From NCBI GenBank assembly GCA_963761325.1, contig CAVXGZ010000002.1:1426001-1490000 (forward strand): a stretch of 64,000 nt of DNA, written 5' to 3'. The DNA comes from Streptantibioticus_C sp963761325 (GTDB taxonomy: Bacteria; Actinomycetota; Actinomycetes; Streptomycetales; Streptomycetaceae). Both the position numbers and the translations under genes were made by a program. Shown piece by piece: positions 17,172-25,669 of the stretch (position 1 is the stretch's first letter; each line of letters starts with the position of its first letter). The notes under the pieces are model-generated. The model was given only the letters and a program-made list of their open reading frames with translations. It was not told the DNA's origin and searched no databases.

Positions 17172-17352
17172 GGGCCGGGTCGCGGGGCGTCGCCGCGGGC
17201 CGGCGAGAACCTGAAAGCTCCTCACGTAATTCCCGGACATCTGATGTGAAGTTCTCTAGTGTTCCCCATGCACTTCTCGTGAAAGCGGCAACTCGGCCAG
17301 GGGGCGGAGCCGTGCCGCGATCGCCTGATCCGACCAGGGGGGACGGACACAG

Positions 17353-18782
17353 ATGGAACCGCATGCGATACGACGCGCCGCGGCACTCGCGCCGCGGCGG
17401 CGGCCACGGCGGCGGTGTGCGCGCTGGGCGGCACGACGCCGGCCAGCGCGGACAGCACCGGCGAGCCGGTGATCAGACTGGCGCAGCCCATCCCGCTGGC
17501 GCTCGCGCCGGCCACCTCCACGGGCCTGACGAAGGCCGTCGAGCCCGGCTTCCAGTTCCACACCACCGCCGGCAGCGTGAACGCCATGGCCGTGCTGACG
17601 ATCGACGTGAGCGACCTCACCAAGATCGCCAAGGTGACGTTCTCGGACAACTGCACGGTCAAGGACTCGGTCGCCACCTGCGACGAGTGGTTCTACGGCG
17701 AGGACCTGACGAAGAACGAGGGGCTCGGCACCGAGACCCAGATGACGATCAGGGCCCTGCCCGACGCCGTGCAGGGCGCCTCGGCCACGTACAAGGTGAC
17801 CGGCAGCGCGGACACCGCCCGGATCGTCGGGGCCACCGGTTCCGTGCAGATCGGCGGCCCGGCCTTCAACCTGAGGCAGCCGCCCGACCACACGGACCTC
17901 CCGGTCGGTTCGGTCGTCAGCGAACCGGTGCGGTTCACCAACATCGGGACCCGCCCGGCCGACGCGACCGAGGTCGTCCTGATGGCCTCACCCGGGCTGG
18001 AGTTCACCCGGCGCTACGCGAACTGCGAGTACAGCGTCCGCAGGAACACCACCGAGGCGATCGTCGCGCTGTGCACCTTCCCGGACCGCATCGACACCGG
18101 CGAGACCGCCGCGCTGGCCGCGCCCGTCCGGCTGAAGGTCGAGTCGACCGCGTACTACACCTTCCTCGACGCCGTGGCCGCACCTCTCGGCGACCCGAAC
18201 CAGACCCCGATCCTCGACGGCCGCACCTGGACGCAGGGCACCGGCGGTGAACTCGGCCTGAAGGTGGTCAAGCCCGGACAGCCCAGCTCGGCGCCCTCCG
18301 GGACCGTGCCCCTGCAGCAGTCCGGCTCCCGGGGCGACTACCGCATCACCAGTCTGCAGGCGGACAACACCGCGGACTTCTCCGTCACCGGTGCGAGCGC
18401 GCAGGCGGCTGCCGGAGACACCGTGACGATGTCCTTCACCATGACCGACAACGGTCCCGCGACGATCTTCGACCGCAGCGGCGAACCCCTGGGCGTCACG
18501 GTCACCCTGCCGCCCGGCACCACCGGCGTGGCGTCCTCCGCCAACTGCCAGCCGGAGAGTGGCGACGACCCGCCGACCGCCGCTCACGGCCCCTACAGCT
18601 GCTCCGGCAGCTACCTGGTCCCCAGCGGCAAGACCTATACCTTCTCCATCACCCTGCGTGTCGACCAGGTCGTCCCCGGCGCGCAAGGATCGGTCGCGAT
18701 GGCCTGGAGCCCGGACGGCAGCTGGCGCCCGGCCTACGACCAGATCCCGGCCGACGACAGCGCGCCCCTGACTCTCAACTGA
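17353..18782 (+). CDS. Secreted protein of unknown function, signal peptide frameshifted
   Basis: The mature part (from DSTGEPVIRLAQPIP, about 17451) is one clean frame of about 440 residues with several beta-sandwich-like repeats (VLTIDVSDLTKIAKVTFSD; TVTMSFTMTDNGPATIF) and paired cysteines. It looks like an extracellular Ig/DUF11-like surface or adhesion protein. The likely start ATG 17353 (MEPHAIRRAAALA) is one base out of frame with the rest of the signal (ATAAVCALGGTTPASA), joining near 17393. If the break is genuine, translation could only start at GTG 17415 and would lack an export signal. No enzymatic motif recognised. Confidence 0.6.
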
Positions 18783-18900
18783 CGATTTCCGGCGCCCCTT
18801 CCGCCGCTTTACCCGGGACCTGCCGGACTCGCTTTCCGAGACGGATTTCCAAATTCGATCCGGTCCGGAACTTCCGAAAGCTCCGTAGGGCGTTATGAAC

Positions 18901-18940
18901 GTGTGGGCCCCGGAGGCGTATTCGCCTCCGGGGCCCACAC
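18901..18940. terminator. Strong bidirectional terminator hairpin
   Basis: An 18-bp perfect stem (GTGTGGGCCCCGGAGGCG, 18901-18918) closes over a TATT loop with its complement at 18923-18940. It sits between convergent genes, the secreted protein (+) and the lytic transglycosylase (-), and would end both transcripts. Confidence 0.8.
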
Positions 18941-18978
18941 GTGTGTGGTGCGGTTTTTGGTTGTGGGTGTGGTGTGTC

Positions 18979-19593
18979 TCAGTATGCGGAGTTCACGTTG
19001 TCCATCGAGCCGTAGCGGTGTGCGGCGTAGTTGCAGGCGGCGACGATGTTGGAGACGGGGTTGTAGATGTTCTTGGAGGTGCCGGCGACGTGGTAGGTCG
19101 CGAAGGTCGGGGGGATGACCTGGAGCAGGCCCTTGGAGGGTATGCCCTTCTGCGCGTTGACGTCCCAGTTGTTGATGGCGTGGGGGTTGCCGCTGGACTC
19201 GCGCAGGGCGTTGCGCTTGATGCCCTCGAAGCTGCCGGGGATGTGGTGCTTGTGCATGATCGACAGGGCCTGGGTGATCCAGCCGTCGAGGTTGTTGTGG
19301 GCGGGCATCGCGTCGGCGGTGGTCTTGATCGCGATGGACTTGTCCGCGCTGTGGCCGCTGGTGGTGCTGTGGTGCGTGGGTGCGGTGGTGTGCGGCTGGG
19401 CGTGGGTGGTGGCGACGGCGGCGTGGGGGGCGGGCGCGGCGGCCTGTGCGGCTCCCGGCACCACCGCGCCGGCCAGAACGGAGGCTCCCACGACGGCGAT
19501 GGTGGCCGCGGAGAGCTTCTGCGTCCGGGTCATGCGGGCGGTCTGGTGGCGAACGGTTCGGGTGGCGCGGTTGAAGGCGGCGGGAATGGGCAT
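18979..19593 (-). CDS. Secreted lytic transglycosylase-like protein
   Basis: The 204-residue protein has a long signal peptide (basic MPIPAAFNRATRTVRHQTAR, hydrophobic core, cleavage near AAQA-AA, about residue 50) and a His/Thr-rich linker. The C-terminal SLT-like domain has catalytic Glu in NALRESSGNPHA, then KGLLQVIPPTFATYH. It should cleave wall glycan strands outside the cell. I start at ATG 19593, because the sequence further upstream in frame lacks coding character and contains a structured leader. The very end (YGSMDNVNSAY) is the usual end of this family. Confidence 0.85.
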   Translation of the reverse strand: MPIPAAFNRATRTVRHQTARMTRTQKLSAATIAVVGASVLAGAVVPGAAQAAAPAPHAAVATTHAQPHTTAPTHHSTTSGHSADKSIAIKTTADAMPAHNNLDGWITQALSIMHKHHIPGSFEGIKRNALRESSGNPHAINNWDVNAQKGIPSKGLLQVIPPTFATYHVAGTSKNIYNPVSNIVAACNYAAHRYGSMDNVNSAY

Positions 19594-19621
19594 GAGGTCT
19601 CGTGTCCTATCCAGTCGGGTC

Positions 19622-19668
19622 GCAGGGGCCAATTGGCAATGTGACTGTGTTGCAGCACAGTTCCCTGC
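19622..19668 (-). promoter_or_regulatory. Structured 5' leader of the transglycosylase gene
   Basis: Read on the minus strand, GCAGGG (19663-19668) pairs with CCCTGC (19622-19627). Inside lies a perfect hairpin ACTGTG-CTGCAA-CACAGT (19644-19661) and then the palindrome CCAATTGG (19629-19636). It lies 29-75 nt before the ATG. Wall-hydrolase genes of streptomycetes are often under riboswitch control (c-di-AMP ydaO class), but this leader does not show that consensus. It may be a different RNA element. Confidence 0.35.
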
Positions 19669-20249
19669 GGCTCGACCATTCTTAGCGGCCGGAAAATCGC
19701 GGGGCAATTGTGTGACGTACGACGCCGGATAGTTGGTCTTGGTCGTTGTCGGTGTGGTGTAGCGGGTCGATGCGCTCATTTGGCCTTTACGCCGTCTTCA
19801 CATCCGGATATTGGGTACTAGATGGCCTCGTGTGTGACGTGGGTCCTGTTGTGGGCGTCACGTGGGGCGCGTTTCGTCATGGCGCGTTGTGCGGGTCCGG
19901 GTACCGGTGGGTGACGGAATTCGACGGCGTTCCGACCGCATATGGACGCGGGCTGTGGGCCGGGCGGAAGCGGCTCCGGGCGGAGCGGTGGGCCGGAGGC
20001 CGTTCGCTTGGTCGGATGTCTGTTCGGAGCCGCGAGCCTGGCCGGTGAACACATCGGGAGGACAGCCGGGTCCCGGGTATAGGGGGAACGGAGCGGTCGG
20101 TCTACGGGCGCGGGATCGCGGCGGTGGGGGATACGTGCGGCTGTCCGCCCTTGTCGCTGCGTGCGGGCCGCCGGGTTCGGTCCGTCCCGCGCACTGCCTT
20201 GTCGCCGCCCTGCCGAAGTGGGGGCGGCTGGACTCCTTGACTGCGCAGT
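19669..20249. other. Intergenic region between transglycosylase and IS element
   Basis: About 580 bp. The AT-richer part 19670-19830 presumably holds the promoter of the transglycosylase gene. From about 19860 to the IS end I see only non-coding GC-rich sequence on both strands and no convincing gene. Confidence 0.45.
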
Positions 20250-20268
20250 GAGCTTTTTCAGCGTGGCC
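20250..20268 (+). repeat. Left inverted repeat of the IS
   Basis: GAGCTTTTTCAGCGTGGCC; matches the reverse complement of 21105-21123 at 17 of 19 positions. Preceded by target copy AGT. Confidence 0.8.
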
Positions 20269-20365
20269 ACTGATCGGGTGACGGTGGGAGGGTGCGCAAC
20301 GCACAAGGCTCCCGTGCCGTTGAGGGAGGTGTTCGAAGTCTCTTCCCGCCGGCACAGGAGCCCTG

Positions 20366-21115
20366 TTGGTTCCCTATCCTGCCGCACTCGACCTGCCTCA
20401 CGCCCTGGTCGAGTGGGTCACCATGCTCATCGTCACCCGCGAGGGTGACCGCCGCTGCAAGCTCCCGCCGCACCAACGCGCGCTCGTCGCCCTGGTGTAC
20501 CTGCGCAAGCACGACACCCTCGCCCAAATTGCGGCCGGCTTCGACATCTCCGTCGGCACCGCCCACGCCTACACCACCGCCGTCATCAACGTGCTCGCCC
20601 ATCAGGCGCCCGGCCTGCTGAAAGTCCTGCGGGAGAGCGATCCGGACTTCGTCCTGCTCGACGGCACTCTCTCCGCGTGTGACCGGGTGGGCGACGGACG
20701 GGCGGACTACTCCGCCAAGCACCGACGCCACGGAGTGAACGTGCAGGTCGTCACCGACCCGGCAGGCCGAGTGCTCTGGCTGTCACCTGCATTGCCGGGC
20801 AGAAGCCACGACCTGACCGCGGCCCGCACCCACCACATCATCCGCATCTGCGAGCGCCAGGGCGTCCCCATGATCGCGGACCTCGCCTACCTCGGCGCGG
20901 GCCCCTGGGTGACGACCGCCATCAAACGTCGCCCCCACCGGGACCTCACGGCAACCCAGAAGACCCTCAACCGCGCGCTGGCCCACACCCGAGCTCCGGT
21001 CGAACGCGGCATCGCCCACCTGAAGTCCTGGCGCATCTTCCGACACTCCCGATGCAGCCCCAATCGAATGACGTCAATCGCCCGAGCCGTCCTCACCCTG
21101 GAGCGGCACCGCTGA
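20366..21115 (+). CDS. IS5-family DDE transposase
   Basis: A 249-residue transposase of the DDE_Tnp_4 type. It has an N-terminal helix-turn-helix (KHDTLAQIAAGFDISVGTAH) and acidic catalytic residues in FVLLDGTL (first Asp), GRSHDLTAAR (second Asp) and APVERGIAHLK (Glu). The start is TTG 20366, preceded by CAGGAG at 6 bp; the Pro-rich beginning VPYPAALDLPHALVEWVT is usual for this group. The stop lies inside the right terminal repeat. Length is normal, so it is probably active. Confidence 0.88.
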   Translation: MVPYPAALDLPHALVEWVTMLIVTREGDRRCKLPPHQRALVALVYLRKHDTLAQIAAGFDISVGTAHAYTTAVINVLAHQAPGLLKVLRESDPDFVLLDGTLSACDRVGDGRADYSAKHRRHGVNVQVVTDPAGRVLWLSPALPGRSHDLTAARTHHIIRICERQGVPMIADLAYLGAGPWVTTAIKRRPHRDLTATQKTLNRALAHTRAPVERGIAHLKSWRIFRHSRCSPNRMTSIARAVLTLERHR

Positions 21116-21123
21116 AAAAGCTC
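21105..21123 (+). repeat. Right inverted repeat of the IS
   Basis: GGCACCGCTGAAAAAGCTC, the imperfect inverse of the left end, followed by target copy AGT at 21124-21126. It overlaps the last codons of the transposase. Confidence 0.8.
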
Positions 21124-21126
21124 AGT

Positions 21127-21588
21127 GGTCGAGGCGGCCCGCCACTACGCGGAGCGAGCGGTCGGCAGCCGCCCGATCCGGCGTCCACGTGACTTCAGGC
21201 GAGATCCTGGCCCAGGACACCGCCCGCCCCACCGGCCTCCCCAGCATCACCCCGCAGGTCCGCCAGGCGTTCCAGCGCGAGCAGAGCCGTCGGCCGCTCC
21301 GGGAGAGGCCGTTGCGCGGAGTGCACGCGTGCGTCAGCCCGCACCGGGTGAAGCCGACGAGTCCCGCTACGAGGTGGGCACCGGCCGCCGCAGCATCCCC
21401 GTTCCGCTCCGGGCAGTGGACCCGTCCACCGTGACGGCGGAAGGACGACTTCCGCGCACTCGCCGACTTCGCCCGATCCCTGAACACCCCACGAGCCACA
21501 GGCTGAGCCCGCCGCCGGCCCTTCGGACGGCTTCGTGCTCGGTGCCGCGGTCATCGCGGGACAACCTTCAGGGCATGTCCGGTGGATT
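21127..21588. other. Intergenic region, nothing recognised
   Basis: These 462 bp lie between the IS and the 3' end of the S9 peptidase gene. Open frames exist on both strands but none has a ribosome binding site, a conserved motif or a consistent length. It may be decayed coding sequence next to the IS. Confidence 0.4.
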
Positions 21589-23637
21589 TCAGCCGATCAG
21601 GTCCGGCCGGTGCCAGTCCTGGCCGTGTACGTGCTGGGAGAGGAACGCCAGCACGGTGGCGTACCAGGTCTTCGTGTTGGCCGGTTTGAGGATCCAGTGG
21701 CCCTCGTCGGGGAAGTAGAGGAACTTGTGCGGGCTGCTGCCGTCCGCGTTCTGTGAACGGGACGAGAGGTCCCACCACAGGCGCAGGGCCTCGCCGATCG
21801 GGACCCGGTAGTCCTTGTCGCCGTGGATGACGAGCATGGGTGTGGTGATCGCGTCGATCGCGTGATGTGGCGAGTTGCGGTCGGCGATCTCCGGCGTGGT
21901 CATCCGGACGAAGAGATGGGCCGCATCACCCGTCACGTCGGACTGTTCGAGGTGCCAGACCGAGGCGTGGGTGACGATCGCCTTGAAGCGGTCGGTGTGT
22001 CCGGCGATCCAGTTGGCCATGTAGCCGCCGAACGAGCCGCCCATCGCCGCCGTTCGGTCCGCGTCGATGTCGGGGCGGGCGACCGCGGCGTCGGTGACCG
22101 TCATCAGGTCGGTGAACGGTGTGCCACCCCAGTCCTTCCAGCCGCGCCGGATGAAGTCGAGGCCGTACCCGGTGGACAGGGCCGGATCGGGCAGGAGCAC
22201 CGCGTAGCCGGCCGCGACGGCGATCCACGGGTTCCACCGCCATGACCAGGCGCTGTACGACATGACTGGCCCGCCGTGGATCCACAGCAGCAGTGGCGCG
22301 GGTGAGTCGGCGGTGGCTCCGTGCGGCATGGCGAGCCAGGCGCGCAACGGTGTGCCGTCGGCGGCCGTGGTGGTGACCTCCTCAAGACGGCCCGGCACGC
22401 TGACCTCGGCATCGAGCGTCGCGGCTGGTCCGCGCAGGGGGGTGAGGCCCGGCTCTCCGTCCAGGGCGATCCGGACCGGCGTGGGCGGGCTGTCCACGGC
22501 GGAGTGCAGGGCGTAGACCCAGCGGCCGTCGGGGGATATCCGCGCGTCGGTGTAGGCGCCGTCGTGGTGGGTGAGTCTGGTGACGTCACCGGTGGCGGCG
22601 TCGATCCGCCACAGCGGGGACCGGCCGTGGTCGTCGGCGGCGACGACGAGCGCCGTGCCGTCCGGGGTCCATCGGGCGCCGCTCGGCAGGCGATCCCAGT
22701 CTGCGGTCAGCGGGCGGATCGCCCCGCCGGTCGATGGCACGACGCACAGGTACCTGCGGCCGGGCTCGTCCGGGGTGGCCCGTTCGGTGGCGTTGACCGC
22801 CACCATCGTGCCGTCGGGTGAGACGCGCGGTTCCGAGTACTCGATGTCGGGACTGTCGGCCAGGACGCGGAGTCCACCGGTCGCGACGTCGATCGCCACC
22901 ACGGTGGAACGCTGTGATCCGGCGGCCTCGGGCACCATCCACCCGGTGACGACCGTTCGGCCGTCCGGAGCGATGTCCCAGGCGGCGTCCTGCCCCAGGG
23001 CACGGCCGATGTGGCCGGTCAGGTCGCGCGCGTCGAGTTGGCTGTCGCCGTTCGGGAGTTCGGCGGCGAACAGGCGGCCGCGATCCGGACCGAGGTCGTG
23101 GTCCCACAGGCGGATCGGGAACTCCTCGTGCAGGATCGCGGAGGCGCCCGCGCCCTTGCGTTCCGCCCGGAGCGCGGCGTCCTGCTCGGCGTCCCGCGCC
23201 GACGGCATCATCGCCGAGCCGAAGACGACGGTGCCGTCCAGCGCCACGACGAGGCCGCTGACGCCACCGGCCGGTGCGGCGATCCTCCGCGCGTCACCGC
23301 CGTCGGCGGGCTGCAGCCACAGCGCGGGCGCCGGTTCGCCATCCTCACCGGGGCGTGAGGAGACGAACAGCAGGTCGCCGGCGGGGGTGAAGGCGGGCTG
23401 CGACTCGCCCTGCATGCTGCGAGTGAGCCGACGGGCGGGCCGGACACCTTCCGGATCGACCTCCCACAACGCCGTGGTGTAGCGGGTGCGTTTCCCGTCA
23501 GGCAGCCCAACGCCCACGATGAGACGGCTGCCGTCGGGCGAGAGAGCCAAGCCGGACAGCCTGGGAAGCGCGAGGTAGGCGTCGAGATCGGAGAAGGGAT
23601 CGGCGGACGGTTCACCGGAGCCGGGATCGGTAGTCAT
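21589..23637 (-). CDS. S9-family prolyl oligopeptidase-like serine peptidase
   Basis: A 682-residue protein with an N-terminal beta-propeller made of WD40/TolB-like blades (repeated LSPDGSR, ISPDGRWVY, VSPDGTMV) over residues 1-400. A C-terminal alpha/beta-hydrolase peptidase domain follows: oxyanion region IHGGPVMSY, nucleophile GGSFGGYMANW, Asp in IHGDKDYRVP and His in FPDEGHWIL. It is the acylaminoacyl-peptidase/DPP-like S9C type, cytoplasmic since no signal peptide is seen, and degrades short peptides. ATG 23637 gives the normal length. Confidence 0.9.
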   Translation of the reverse strand: MTTDPGSGEPSADPFSDLDAYLALPRLSGLALSPDGSRLIVGVGLPDGKRTRYTTALWEVDPEGVRPARRLTRSMQGESQPAFTPAGDLLFVSSRPGEDGEPAPALWLQPADGGDARRIAAPAGGVSGLVVALDGTVVFGSAMMPSARDAEQDAALRAERKGAGASAILHEEFPIRLWDHDLGPDRGRLFAAELPNGDSQLDARDLTGHIGRALGQDAAWDIAPDGRTVVTGWMVPEAAGSQRSTVVAIDVATGGLRVLADSPDIEYSEPRVSPDGTMVAVNATERATPDEPGRRYLCVVPSTGGAIRPLTADWDRLPSGARWTPDGTALVVAADDHGRSPLWRIDAATGDVTRLTHHDGAYTDARISPDGRWVYALHSAVDSPPTPVRIALDGEPGLTPLRGPAATLDAEVSVPGRLEEVTTTAADGTPLRAWLAMPHGATADSPAPLLLWIHGGPVMSYSAWSWRWNPWIAVAAGYAVLLPDPALSTGYGLDFIRRGWKDWGGTPFTDLMTVTDAAVARPDIDADRTAAMGGSFGGYMANWIAGHTDRFKAIVTHASVWHLEQSDVTGDAAHLFVRMTTPEIADRNSPHHAIDAITTPMLVIHGDKDYRVPIGEALRLWWDLSSRSQNADGSSPHKFLYFPDEGHWILKPANTKTWYATVLAFLSQHVHGQDWHRPDLIG

Positions 23638-23798
23638 GCCCGAGGTCTATCCTCCGCCGCTCGCCGTTGCCAACGGGGGGACCGCGGCGAGTCACCGGAT
23701 CCGCCGGACAAGCCCTCAATTCCACGCCGTCATCGCCGGTCTGATCCCGTCAGGTCAAGCGGTCGGTTCCGGACCGGACGCCGCACTACGATCCCCGC

Positions 23799-24194
23799 GT
23801 GACGATCACGTACGAGTGGCGCGGCGACTTCGACAACGCCTCCCTCAACGCACTCCACGCCGACGGCTTCGGTTCCCGGGTCGGGCGGACCGACTGGCGA
23901 GCACGGCTTGAGCGCCACAGCCTCGGCTGGGTCTGCGCGTGGGAGGGCGGCTCTCTGATCGGCTTCGTCAACGTCGTCTGGGACGGCGGAGTTCACGCAT
24001 TCGTCCTGGACACGGTGGTCGCCCGGCACCGTCGGTCGAGAGGCGTCGGCGCCACGCTCGTCGCGGCCGCGGCCAAGGAGGCCCGTGCAGCGAAGTGCGA
24101 GTGGCTTCACGTCGACTTCGAGGAGCATCTGCGCTCGTTCTATTTCAATGCCTGCGGCTTCAGCGAGACGGCTGCGGGACTGATCGCCCTCTGA
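23799..24194 (+). CDS. GNAT-family N-acetyltransferase
   Basis: The 131-residue protein is a short GNAT: GSLIGFVNVVWDGGVHAFVL, then the acetyl-CoA loop VARHRRSRGVGATLV (about residues 73-87), ending YFNACGFSETAAGLIAL. Start GTG 23799. It stands alone between divergent and convergent genes; the substrate is not predictable. Confidence 0.85.
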   Translation: MTITYEWRGDFDNASLNALHADGFGSRVGRTDWRARLERHSLGWVCAWEGGSLIGFVNVVWDGGVHAFVLDTVVARHRRSRGVGATLVAAAAKEARAAKCEWLHVDFEEHLRSFYFNACGFSETAAGLIAL

Positions 24195-24347
24195 CCACAA
24201 GTTGAGCCGGCACCGACAGGTAACAACGCCCGCACGACGATGGACGGCGGCGTGGGCGCCCGGGAAACGATGCCGGCAATCGGCCGCGCCCGCCGCCCGC
24301 ATCCGGTTCGGCGACCGGTGTGCCTCACGTCGGCCGCGTGCAACCGG

Positions 24348-25229
24348 CTATGACAGGCGCGCGGTGAGGTACGAGTGCTTCCTCGCATGCCGGGTCATCC
24401 GGTCGTCCAGTGCACGACCGTACGCACGAGCCGCATCGGTGGGTGCGTTGGCGCGCACGGTCCAGCCCAGGTCGCCGAGGACGCGTTCCGGGTCCTCCTT
24501 GCCCCCGACGTGCCAGATGGCCGAGAGGTCGGTGCCCAGCCGGGCACCGACCCGGCGCAGTTCCTCGTCGTCGAACACGGCGTCCTGGCACAGGTGCTCG
24601 ACGGCCAATTGGCTGCCGGGCGCGGACAGTTCATGGACGCGATCGAAAAGACTCCGTTCGGCATCGGCCGACAGGTACGGCAGGAGCCCCTCGGCGAGCC
24701 ACGCCGTCGCACGGCCGGGATCGAACCCCGCCCCGCGCAGGACGGGAGGCCAGTCGTCCCGAAGATCGACCGCCACCGTCCGCCGTTCGCACCCGGGCCG
24801 GGCATGGTGCGCGGTGAGCACGGTGTCCTTGAAATCCAGCACCCGGGGCTGATCGACCTCGAACAACTCGCAGCCTGCCGGCCAGTCCAACCGGAACGCC
24901 CGGGCGTCCAGCCCGGCCGCCAGCAGGACGACCTGGCCGATCCCCTCGCGCGCGGCCCGTGTGCAGTACTCGTCGAAGAAACGGGACCGGATGCCGACGT
25001 ACGTGGACGTCATCGCCCACACGTAGTCATCCTTCCAGGGACCGGTTCCCAACTCCTGCGGGCGCTGCGGTATCGGAACGGGAGCGCGCGCCGCGTCGAT
25101 GAACGCGCCGGCGTACGGATCCGTGACGAGCCCGTCGGGACGGTGCGTCTCCAGCGCCCGGCCGGCGGCCACGCTCAGCGCGGTCATGCCCACCCCGGTC
25201 ACGATGTCCCACTGCTCGAACCGCGTCAT
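24348..25229 (-). CDS. Class I SAM-dependent methyltransferase (TIGR00027/LCMT type)
   Basis: The 293-residue protein belongs to the putative methyltransferase family related to leucine carboxyl methyltransferases and common in actinomycetes. It has SVAAGRALETHRPDGLVTDP, the SAM motif VVLLAAGLDARAFRLDWP (about residues 100-117), LFEVDQP and WLAEGLLPYLS. It methylates an O or carboxyl group of an unknown small molecule. ATG 25229 is preceded by GGGAG. It points the same way as the lanthipeptide ABC gene but lies 440 bp downstream of it, so membership in that locus is uncertain. Confidence 0.87.
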   Translation of the reverse strand: MTRFEQWDIVTGVGMTALSVAAGRALETHRPDGLVTDPYAGAFIDAARAPVPIPQRPQELGTGPWKDDYVWAMTSTYVGIRSRFFDEYCTRAAREGIGQVVLLAAGLDARAFRLDWPAGCELFEVDQPRVLDFKDTVLTAHHARPGCERRTVAVDLRDDWPPVLRGAGFDPGRATAWLAEGLLPYLSADAERSLFDRVHELSAPGSQLAVEHLCQDAVFDDEELRRVGARLGTDLSAIWHVGGKEDPERVLGDLGWTVRANAPTDAARAYGRALDDRMTRHARKHSYLTARLS

Positions 25230-25669
25230 CGCTGCTCCCTCCCGCGCGTCCCGGCCGGCCGCTCTCCGAGTCGCACCACGCCGAAGGCACGGTTGCCGGC
25301 GGGCCCGTGCCGGGACACGGGGGAGCGTTTCACCGTGCGATGACCAGCACAACGGCGGTTCAAGCCAGGTGCGCGGGCCGCATTCTTCGAATGCCTCCTC
25401 GGCGCGGGGCGTCCGTCCGGGGGCGGGGAGCGGTCCGGGTGCGCTTCCGGCCGGACGACACCGCCGCCGCGCAGCGCGGGGCGGGACGCGGTGGGCGTCC
25501 CCCGGCTCGCCGTCCTGCCCGGCGGGAGTTGTCCCCCGTACCGACATGCCCGCTGACCGGATGTCGGGTGGTCGCCGTCGCCGACACGCCTCGGGGTTCC
25601 TCGCGCAGCGCCGACCCGGCACCGTACCCGTTCCCGCCGGAGCGCGAGACGGTCGGCGTGGCCGCGGCG
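25230..25669. other. Intergenic region with one inverted repeat
   Basis: These 440 bp lie downstream of the ABC transporter and upstream of the methyltransferase (both minus strand). The only structure seen is GCATTC-TTC-GAATGC (25380-25394), a perfect 6-bp inverted repeat about 150 bp before the methyltransferase ATG, a possible operator. No gene recognised. Confidence 0.4.

Larger units (their letters stand above)
20250..21123 (+). mobile_element. IS5-superfamily insertion sequence, complete
   Basis: An 874-bp element bounded by 19-bp imperfect inverted repeats (GAGCTTTTTCAGCGTGGCC at 20250-20268 versus the complement of 21105-21123; 17 of 19 match). It is flanked by a 3-bp direct repeat AGT (20247-20249 and 21124-21126). 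One transposase gene fills it. Intact ends, target duplication and open transposase suggest recent insertion into non-coding DNA. Confidence 0.85.

Noticed and set aside
19600..19860. c-di-AMP (ydaO) riboswitch before the transglycosylase
   Set aside because: The region is structured, but I could not find the conserved ydaO-class segments; listed only as an unassigned structured leader.
21589..23637. S9 peptidase as the lanthipeptide leader peptidase
   Set aside because: No signal peptide, 2 kb and two unrelated genes away, and S9C enzymes take short free peptides; location alone is not enough.
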